A stretch of DNA of 64,000 bases from Megascapheus bottae (taxonomy: Eukaryota; Chordata; Mammalia; Rodentia; Geomyidae): NCBI GenBank assembly GCA_024803745.1, contig JANJXV010000013.1, forward strand, positions 8,494,001 to 8,558,000. Direction: 5' to 3'. The position numbers and the translations under genes were made by a program. A model generated the notes under the pieces. That model was not told where the DNA came from and ran no database searches. It saw only the letters and a program-made list of their open reading frames with translations. The stretch's first letter is position 1, and each line of letters starts with the position of its first letter. Of the stretch, positions 55,826 through 64,000 are shown piece by piece.

Positions 55826-56794
55826 GGAGCAATTTTCAAAACAACATCCTTATCCTCTAACTTAGAACTTTGGGAGAAAGTGAGGCAAAGCCATCATTTT
55901 AGTCTGAAGAGGAAAATCATGTGTGTGAGAGCTAGGACTCTGAGATCAGTGGTAAAGGGATTGTCCAAGCATTTCCAAGGCCTCACATCATTTCAAAACC
56001 CCCAAAATAATACCTCACCAAACAAAAATGTCAAAGCCTTCCATGGGCCTTTGACTTGACACTGTAGCCCTCTCAACTATCAATAAACACACAAACACAT
56101 TGTATTACTGGGGTCATGTGGCTTAGATATGTGGCTTGTTCATTTGTTTTGCTTTACCATTGCTCTTCCAAATAACCCTAAGTGTACAGTCCAGTACTTT
56201 TAGACAGGTCATGCTTTTGAAAGATTACCAGCAACCTCTTGGGTTGTTTTGTTTAAATTACATGTAACTAATATTTTAGAGTTATTTAAAAAATCTTTCA
56301 TATCATTTCCTTAAATTTCCCTCTGTCCCCTTCTTCCTTCCAGTTAACTAGTTTGAGAGAGAAAAGCAGAAGGTGGCCCATGGCAGGGGAGAAAGATACA
56401 TACCCACCCAGAGCCTTTGAAATTCCTGCCTCTTCCCAGTGCTCTGAGTAATTCGGTAATGAATTGCTTTGAGGTTAAGTTATCTGACTGTCTTGTTATG
56501 ACAGATCAAACCTGAAGGTGTGTGTTTGCTTCCAATTAACACCAACTGCTGGGATTTGAAATCCTAGTATTCCATTCATTAACCTTCAGAATAGCCTTCT
56601 GAGGGGAGAGTGTTTGAATTTCCAACCTACAAATTACAGACTTATCAAAAGCAATAACATTATTTCAATGCTCATGGGAAGGACCATTAGTAGCCTTAGT
56701 TTACCATCATCATGAGGGGATTGTGTCAGCCCGAGCACATCTTCTCTAATAATAAGAATCTTTCATCCCCAGTGGAAAAGGTTTCCACATTTTT
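55826..56794. other. Unique sequence, nothing recognised
   Basis: No repeat or gene recognised. Confidence 0.45.
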
Positions 56795-56940
56795 CCCCTT
56801 GCTCTTCTTATCATCCTCATCATAACCTCAGAAAGAAACAGGCCAGAGGTTATAATTCTCATATGAAGGAAGAGTAGAAATTGAGTCTCAGAGATCAAGG
56901 GACTCATCCAAAGTATCACTCCTGAAAAATGTTGAAAGCA
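56795..56940 (-). mobile_element. MIR SINE fragment
   Basis: TCTTATCATCCTCATCATAA, AGTAGAAATTGAGTCTCAGA and GATCAAGGGACTCATCCAAA follow the MIR complement. Confidence 0.55.
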
Positions 56941-57540
56941 CAATTGTTACCTTCAACAGCTCTACCTTTCCCATCTCTCCATGTTGCCTTCCTTGGTCTT
57001 GACATGCACAGAATAAACAAGGTGGGTTGTACGGCCAAAGGGTGAGCCAGGCAGTTTTATTTGGCTGCCTCTCTGCCTCTCCAAAGTTTTTCTCTCCTTT
57101 CCAGAAAAGAACCCAGGCAACACAAACTTGTGCCCCTGCTCACCTGGCTGAGGAGAGCAAGCCAGTGAGTGAGGGTATAGGAAAATGGCAACACAGGAGC
57201 CCATTCTACAAGATCAGAGTTTCCTAAAAACTCACATCCTACCTTAACAACATTCTGTATCTATAACTCCAGACTGTTTAAATTCAGAGTTCTTTGGTTT
57301 TGTCAAAGGCAAAATAGAGATTCAAAAGGAAAAATAGATATATTCTGTAGGGGGATGTCAAGATAAAATATGTGACTAAAAAGAGGCTTTGAGACAAATA
57401 ATTACACCTGGATATAATTAATTAAAAAGGAATCTAAACATTCACACAATAAGAAAAAAAAGGATATTCTTAGGAGAGGATCACAAGAGCTCAATAGCTA
57501 TGTGCATAGTAAATGAACTCCAAGAAATGGAAGTAAGTGG
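56941..57540. other. Unique sequence, nothing recognised
   Basis: No repeat or gene recognised. Confidence 0.45.
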
Positions 57541-57966
57541 GGTTTTATTGTACTGTTAATGGCTCTTTTATTGTTTTCTTTTATCCTTTCATTTTTTTCT
57601 TTAGTTTATTCCCTTCTGTCACTGTTTTGGACTTCTCTATCCTTTGTCTTCTATATTCATGTATCTGATTTGGGGAGGGGAAAGGGAAGCACGGAAATGG
57701 TGGGGAAAAGGGTGAACCAATTCAGCAGCAATACTCACTTGACAATATGTTGGAAATGAACCATACAACTTGGGATGCTGGGTAAAGTCAAGAGGAGAAA
57801 ATCTGGAAGAGATTTCCTGGCCTGTTTCTTTCTGGGGTTATGATTAGAATGACAAGAGGAAGGAAAAAATAAGGGAGGAGGTAGCACAGTTCAAACGGAA
57901 ATGTACTCAGTCCCTGACTTACGTAACTGCGACCCCTTTGTTTATCACTTTTACCATAATTTTTAA
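57541..57966 (+). mobile_element. L1 3' UTR copy, second type
   Basis: Blocks in the same order as at 29700-30135: a pyrimidine-rich 5' part, GATTTGGGGAGGGGAAAGGG, AATATGTTGGAAATGAACCA, GGAAATGTACTCAGTCCCTG, then GCGACCCCTTTGTTTATCAC. Confidence 0.78.
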
Positions 57967-58309
57967 AGTACCTTTGACAACAAGAACACTTGCTTATCTC
58001 ACTTGATGAGAAGCTTGGAAGTATGCTTCTTTGAGTGGATTAAAAGCAGCTTAAGGATATTAGGGCCCTGAGTCAGCATCTGTTCTGACTGGCTTTACTT
58101 TAGTATCATTTCATGGTGAAATAGTAACCATGGCTTCAAAGGATAGACTCTCATATAGGAGGTTGTCTTTGGTCAGGTTTCAGTTAGTCAGTCACTGTTG
58201 AGGGATTTGGGTTTTATAAGAAATAGAGAGCCTGAAGGCAAAGAACATAGCAAAACAACTGGCCTGTGAAAGGTCTCAGGACCTGGCTCATGTCATGACT
58301 GCTCTGCAA
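57967..58309. other. Unique sequence, nothing recognised
   Basis: No repeat or gene recognised. Confidence 0.4.
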
Positions 58310-58465
58310 TTTAGACTAGCATCCACTAATTTTGTGACTTTAAAATTATTATTTAAGCTCATAGAGCCTGTTTCCTCATCTTCAAATGGAGAGTAACAAC
58401 TACTATTCCACAGGGTCATTGGGAAGGTAAACAATGGAATCGTAGCTAGAGAAGTTTTGCAAGTT
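58310..58465 (+). mobile_element. MIR SINE
   Basis: AATTTTGTGACTTTAAAATT, GAGCCTGTTTCCTCATCTTC, AAATGGAGAGTAACAACTAC and CAGGGTCATTGGGAAGG follow the sense MIR. Confidence 0.75.
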
Positions 58466-58519
58466 ACTGGATTCTATGCAAATGTAAAAATATCATGTTT
58501 ACCATTTCATCAAACCTAT

Positions 58520-58780
58520 GGCCAGGCACTAGTCCCTCATTCTTATAATCCTAGGAACTCAGGAGGCCCAGGTCTGTGGGTTGAAGTTCAAAGCCAACCA
58601 GGCCAGAAAAATCTGTGAGATTTATTATCTCCAAATGACCAGCAATACAGCTGGAAATGGAGATGTGGCTCAAGTTGTAGAGAGCCAGCCTTAAGTAAAA
58701 CCAAGCAAGGACAGGAGGCCCTGGGTTCAAGTACCGCCATGCCACACATACATACACACACACTCACACACACACAGTCT
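58520..58780 (+). mobile_element. B1-dID-like SINE with (CA)n tail
   Basis: GGCCAGGCACTAGTCCCTCA, TAGGAACTCAGGAGGCCCAG, CAAATGACCAGCAATACAGC and GTTCAAGTACCGCCATGCC. The tail is now CACACATACATACACAC plus more CA units up to 58778. Confidence 0.87.
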
Positions 58781-59595
58781 GCAAAGATGCTTATCACAGG
58801 ACTGAGCTGCTGCATTAAGATAGACATAGGAGAAAAGCAGATATCTGATACTAAATTTTTCATGTGTTTGGCATTGTGATGCAGGTATGTAGAACACCAG
58901 TCATCTCATTGTTCTTCACATTCAAAAAAAAATTCCATCTTTTGTTCTGTGCCATGCCATACCTAAATATAGTATAATGTGATACAAAATGAAAAAAAAA
59001 ACTATACATTAAAATTGACACACACAGTAACTAACTTCTTAAGTCCTTTAGTTCTAAGTCCAAATCAAAGAGGTAGTTTTTCTGCCATGTCATTTCAAGA
59101 GGGCCTACTCTGTCCAAGGTGCTTTAATGCCTACATTTAATTCCATGTTCTTGATATTTCTTCAAGTGGCCAATTTATATTCCATTTATCTTATGGAAAA
59201 AACAAAGCTTACAGTGATTAGTTAAACTGTTGAAGTATAATAGCAGGCAAGTGAGGGAACCCATTTTTGTCAATTCTAAAGCTTCTTCCACTTCTGATTT
59301 CCTTCTGCTCTTGTACCCTTTCCTTATCTAATTGAGACTCAGTGAGGTCACCTCCTCCTCCTGTGTCTTTGATTCTGACAAGTTCAATTCTGCAAACACA
59401 GGTTTGGTCTAGAACTTTATCTCTGTTGCCAGTGGTGTCACCCTCTGAAGTTTTTCCCTGTCAGGAGACTAAGTATGACCACATCCCCAAGTTTTGGCAT
59501 GCAGGAACATTATTGGAACATGATCCCTAAGGCACATAAACAGATGATTGTCACATAATAAGATCCAAAAATGCATATATCCTGCTGCTAGTGCT
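58781..59595. other. Unique sequence, nothing recognised
   Basis: No repeat or gene recognised. Confidence 0.45.
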
Positions 59596-59730
59596 TTGAA
59601 GAAGCAATATTATCTTACATCTCTTACATGCTGCATCATTTTATTTAATACTCAAAATGCTCTGGTGTAGGTCTTATTATAAACACTGACTCCCTTTTAA
59701 AAGTTCAGAAGTAACACTGATCCCCAAAGA
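59596..59730 (-). mobile_element. Possible MIR SINE fragment
   Basis: ATCATTTTATTTAATACTCA, AAATGCTCTGGTGTAGGTCT and GTTCAGAAGTAACACTGATC are weakly MIR-like. Confidence 0.45.
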
Positions 59731-61690
59731 GACCATATAATATCCCCAATATTATTCACTTTAAAGAATGTTCTTGTCATTATTTGGCCCGCAATGCTGC
59801 CTAACAAACAATCCTTAAATCTCAGTCACATGCTACAACATCCATCCAGTATTGGTACCACGTCGAATCTACTAAATGACTCATTTCTCTCAGATATACC
59901 TGGCTGATCTTAGGAGAAAGCCCTGAAGTGACATGGGCAAAAGATATGCTAACACATAGGTATAAAACAATCAGGACCCTCATTGTAATCTACCTCTAGA
60001 GATTGTGAAATTTTTCATGTTTTATGATTTCTTGGATTTAAGTGTTATATTCTGAGATACAAAGCAAGTACAAGGGTACTCCAAATTACAATGTAATTAT
60101 AAAGTCACTAACAATATAACTGCCCAGATGGATGGATGGATATCAATCTGTACAACAAAGAGCCTTCTCTCCATTGCTTTGGAGCTTCTGTCCTTCAGAG
60201 GGGCCACAGTGAAAGGGGTGTCACACATCTCACTTTTCCTGTGCTTGAGGTCCCTGAAGGAGTCTTCTGGTAAGATACTCCTGCTCACATCACTGGTGGC
60301 TCTGCTAAAGATGCTAGACCCTGTTATGCCAGACAGGCACCAGAGTCTGCCTTGAGTTGATGTGAAAAGCCTTTCCACAGCCCTCTGCTGTGATATGACA
60401 GTAAGATCACCATGAACTTGACAGGTCTTTCCTATGTCTTACACATTACCCCTTCTACTCCACAACTCCTCCAAGAATGTTACAATAAAATGGTTAAAAG
60501 AAGAAGAAAAGATAAATAGCTTCCAAACACACCTCCAGCAACTTTTGATCCCAAATTCAACTTCTACATTCAGGTTAATGTTTACACCATGAGGGCCTGA
60601 GTTGTGTTTTTTCATGAGTAATTGCTTTAACTCACATTGATGAAATACCTACCTCAAGGGGTTCCACTGTGAAGTCTTATCCATTCTGGTCATTTGCCCT
60701 AAAGCAAAGAGGAAAAATTTATCTAAAAATACCAAACATACAATTCTCCATTTATTCAGATTCAGAATTTTGAATTTTACTTCTTAGCTCCACCTACCTC
60801 TTTCTGTATACCAACTGCACTTAAATTCAATTTTCAAAAATCTTGAGTAAGATTCCTACTTCTGAGTGATAAAGAATGAGCAGAAGTATTTTCAGCTGGT
60901 CTCCATGATATCATTTTGCTTGGGAGTCCGTAACAACTGAATTAATTATACCCAATGCTTTAGCAAGGTAATTATTGGCAATGGTTTGCCACATCTAATT
61001 TTCTGTGGCATATAGCAATGAACTTGATTTTTCTCAAGAAAAGTTCAAGAAAGATGCTACTGATGGTGGCTTATTAATCCAGTAGTATAGCCTAGGCCTT
61101 TCTCAGTATGTCAAGACAACTGTTTCCGCATGTGGTATCCCATCCGTGTTTAATCCAACAAGGGTACACTGAGGAAAGACGGAGGTCCACTCTCCTTTCT
61201 TGATGAAGGAAACAAAATGTTTTCCCAAAATACCCTAACAAACTTCAACTTGGATGTTTGTGACCAGAACTAAATTTTTGACTGCCTGTTGCTGAAATAC
61301 ACAAGTAGGACCTCACAGTCCCTAAAAGCAAAGACAGAAAGGAAGGAGTACAACTGAATGCTCATATAACGGGACAAATGCCTTCTCCAAGGACAAGACT
61401 GCCAAGATCAAAGCTGATCACAGCTCAGCTCTGAGTTGAATTAACTTCAAAATGAAGTAATAATCTTAAGATGCAGACATGTTAGGGAATGAAAAAAAAA
61501 AGAAAACATGAGTCGTGGGGTCAATTTTCAAAGTTCTCCTTTATATACCAAGAATGTAATCTTGGCGAGAATTCAATAAATGATGTAAATGATGGGCAGA
61601 CGGATAGGTAGAAAGAGCCTTTCAGGATATCCACAGGTCCCAGTGTCAGAAGCAATATTCATAGCAATAATAAAACTTGGGCAAATAAGA
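59731..61690. other. Unique sequence, one notable open frame
   Basis: The minus strand at 60097-60435 is open for about 110 codons, and the + strand is open over most of the same stretch. No domain is recognised. A (GATG)n run of four units starts near 60127. The rest is unrecognised. Confidence 0.4.
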
Positions 61691-61858
61691 ATACTTTCTT
61701 GGGAGGGGTTGGGGAGAAGGAAATGGAGACAAAAACATGAGAAGGGTTATTGATGTATAAGAAGTAATGCACCTACTACCTAGCAAATGTAACTGTAACC
61801 CCTCTTTACACTACCCTGATAATAAAAAAATAAAATAAGAAAGAAAAGGATACTTTCT
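61691..61858 (+). mobile_element. Minimal L1 3'-end insertion with TSD
   Basis: The element at about 61700-61849 contains GGGTTGGGGAGAAGGAAATG, AACATGAGAAGGGTTATTGA, TGTAACTGTAACCCCTCTTT and an A-rich tail. ATACTTTCT at 61691-61699 and 61850-61858 flank it. Confidence 0.85.
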
Positions 61859-62180
61859 AATGACTACAAAAGTAAATAAATATTAAAAGAATGGCAAGGG
61901 GATCATCTTTGTCCTCATGCTCATGTGTTCATTTGGAGGTGGGGAAGAATAGCCCGTGCAGTGTATGAAGCTGCCAAGGCCAGGTCCACGGGGGAATGGG
62001 TACAAAGATAAATTTCTATGTTGAATAGAAAGGAGCCAGGTCCCTTATTCCAACCTACATGCTCACGCATTGTCTGAGAACATCACAAAGAGAGGGTGGA
62101 ATTAATGCATAGCCCAAAGTGTGGCAATTAGAGGTTTTCAACTAATTAGTCCTGTTTGCAATAGGTTTTCTCACTCTCTT
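61859..62180. other. Unique sequence, nothing recognised
   Basis: No repeat or gene recognised. Confidence 0.4.
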
Positions 62181-62396
62181 TTTTTTTGTTTTGTTTTTGT
62201 TTTTGTTTTGCCAGTCTTGGGCCTTGAACTCGGGGCCTGAGCGCTCTCCTCAGACTTTCTCAAGGCTAGAGCTCTACCACTTGAGTCACAGCACCAGTTA
62301 TGGCTTTTTTTCTATGTGTGTGGTATGGGGAATTGAACCCAGGTCCTCGTGCCTGCTAGGCAAGCACTCTATCACTAGGCCAAAGTCAGGGCCCCA
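62181..62396 (-). mobile_element. IDL-Geo SINE
   Basis: T-rich tail complement at 62181-62209, then GCCAGTCTTGGGCCTTGAAC, CTCGGGGCCTGAGCGCTCTC and CACTAGGCCAAAGTCAGGGC. It still holds CpGs. A TSD is possible (ATAGGTTTTC against GTAGGTTCTC) but not firm. Confidence 0.93.
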
Positions 62397-63819
62397 GTAG
62401 GTTCTCTTTTAGAAGGAGAATGGAACAGCATGATCACAGGGTTTCCAGAGTAGCTTCATCAAGTGCTACAAAGGTACCCAAACTCAGTCATTCCTTATAC
62501 CTCCCTGATACAGAAGCCTGGGTTCAGCTACGAAGAACATAGAAAGTGCTGTATTCTCTGGTTTTAATAGCTCTCTTCTCTCACCATAATCCTCTGCCAT
62601 GAAATATACTTCGTTCCCCAGTCTAGTCACAAAAGCTTATGTCTCCTCTTCTTTGTGTAATTTTGTTTGCATCCATTTCTCAATACTATACTCAAATTCC
62701 TCAAGGTCAAGTTTTTCCTTGGTCCTCTATTGAATTTCTATGGAAAAACATAAGACCTTAATCTCAATAAGAGTTCAATAAATGATGGATAGATATATAC
62801 TCAATGGGTACAATGATTCTTCCAGAATGTCAAAAAATCCCTTTGTCAAAGATATTCAGAAATAGTCTAGCTCAGATTTGGGCAGAAAAGGCCCTGCTCT
62901 CTCTTAGACAGGTACAAATTTCCAAAACATTTTAACATTGGCTGAGATAGATAATTCTTCAGTCTTGACAGTGAGCACATTTCTTAATGTCTGACTTCCA
63001 TCTCCCCTAATGCTGTTGTTAAGCTGAAGACCCAAATTAAGAGTAATATCAGCAATTCTCAGGCAACAACTTACTGCATTCATTCTTAGGAAAGAAATGG
63101 ATCCATTATCCTTGAGATACAAGTAAATAGCTGGCCAGTATAATTAGATCTGTCTACACATGTGACAAAATTAAGACTAATGTATGCACTATAGCAAGAC
63201 AATTAACTTATTGTGAGTAATCTGAGGGCCCTTTAAACATCTATTGTCAGGGCCTACCATCCTTTGTTTCTACAAATGTCTTTTTGCCATTTCCAAAGTC
63301 AACAGAGCCATCAGTTACTAATCAAGCTTCTACATGTATAAATAGGGTTTTTGTGTTATCAGCCATTCCTACCTGGACATCAACAGCCAAGTTAAAAATT
63401 AGAAAGGATTATCTTCCTCATAAAGATGGAATCAGGATCACAATGACTAACCAATTTTCATTGGTTTGGCCATAGACATTACAGATTCTCTATATGACTG
63501 TCACCATTTTATTTAACATCTAGCCTTAGGCAGTGTCCACAGGTGAGTGAAACCCAGAAGAGGAGAATGAAGCTGGCTGGTAGTATGATTTGCATCTGCC
63601 CATAGGCATAAAGAATGCACTACTTAGAAACTCCCAGAAGTTACTGTAGACAACAGCAGAGGGGGACATAAAATGAATGTTATCTTCTGAAACTGTCACC
63701 TGACATGATATAGCAACAGCAATAATAGCGACACATAACCAACATTAAGGAGCTTTTCTTATTTTACTCTTTGATGGATGCAATGAGTTATGCAAGTGGC
63801 TTTTTTGCCTTTGAGGCTA

Positions 63820-63821
<2 letters not shown>
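62397..63821. other. Unique sequence, nothing recognised
   Basis: About 1.4 kb without a recognised repeat or gene. Confidence 0.5.

Positions 63822-63884
<63 letters not shown>
63822..63884. repeat. Compound (TC)n(TA)n microsatellite
   Basis: About 18 TC units followed by about 13 TA units. Confidence 0.97.
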
Positions 63885-63887
<3 letters not shown>

Positions 63888-64000
63888 TTTTTTAAAAAAT
63901 TTTCAGGATAATGTACAGAGGGGTTAGTTACATTTGTGGCTTTTCTAAACACCACCAAACCTGAGAGCACAGTTTCTCTCAGTTCCTCCTTTCACAGATC
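63885..64000 (-). mobile_element. L1 3' end, cut by window edge or truncated
   Basis: TTTTTTAAAAAATTTTCAGG, ATAATGTACAGAGGGGTTAG and TTACATTTGTGGC resemble the complement of the second-type L1 3' end. Similarity fades after about 63945. Confidence 0.5.

Noticed and set aside
1..64000. CRISPR arrays, operons, bacterial promoters or phage genes
   Set aside because: The window is vertebrate nuclear DNA with SINE/LINE/LTR content. Regular repeats are microsatellites without spacer structure.

Overview
This window is non-coding mammalian DNA, almost certainly rodent. It is AT-rich and dense in retroposon copies, and I found no host protein-coding gene, tRNA gene or other cellular RNA gene that I can support. 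The best taxonomic clue is a dimeric SINE: a left monomer like the tRNA-Ala-derived ID element followed by a second box A/box B monomer. From memory this matches the IDL-Geo family, described as restricted to Geomyoidea (kangaroo rats, pocket mice, pocket gophers). A second abundant SINE has a 7SL/B1-like head and an ID-like tail (B1-dID-like). Geomyoid rodent is an inference from these families and was not tested by any search.

Layout. 0-11 kb: simple repeats, a SINE inside a (TA)n tract, MER20, MIR, an ERVL-MaLR LTR and unique DNA with two local duplications. 11.7-14.8 kb: two L1 insertions, one with a 5' inversion (twin priming) and its own target-site duplication (TSD), the other inserted between the two monomers of an IDL-Geo SINE. 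15-22 kb: MIR, an MLT1-type LTR, B1-dID SINEs and CA repeats. 21.9-23.3 kb: several L1 3' ends, one nested in another. 24-42 kb: many B1-dID SINEs, mostly on the minus strand, L1 3' ends and a young IDL-Geo copy with an 18-bp TSD. 43-45 kb: old L1, L2 and MIR.

The most notable object is a minus-strand L1-derived element at about 47782-51652. It has a long CpG-rich 5' region that starts with a YY1-like motif, an open ORF1 of 353 codons, then a direct jump into the last part of ORF2, a second internal deletion, and a 3' UTR carrying an extra block of about 82 bp. Endonuclease and reverse transcriptase are absent, so it resembles an ORF1-only, non-autonomous 'half-L1'. Its ORF1 product also lacks part of the usual C-terminal domain.

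52-64 kb: two IDL-Geo SINEs with TSDs, L2/MIR fragments, three L1 3' ends and simple repeats. A few short segments flanked by good splice-like signals (32886-32955, 45979-46016, 16618-16657) are recorded as low-confidence exon candidates. Nothing in the window shows genes working together; the functional content is retroposon biology. All family names come from pattern recognition, and boundaries are approximate unless a TSD is given.
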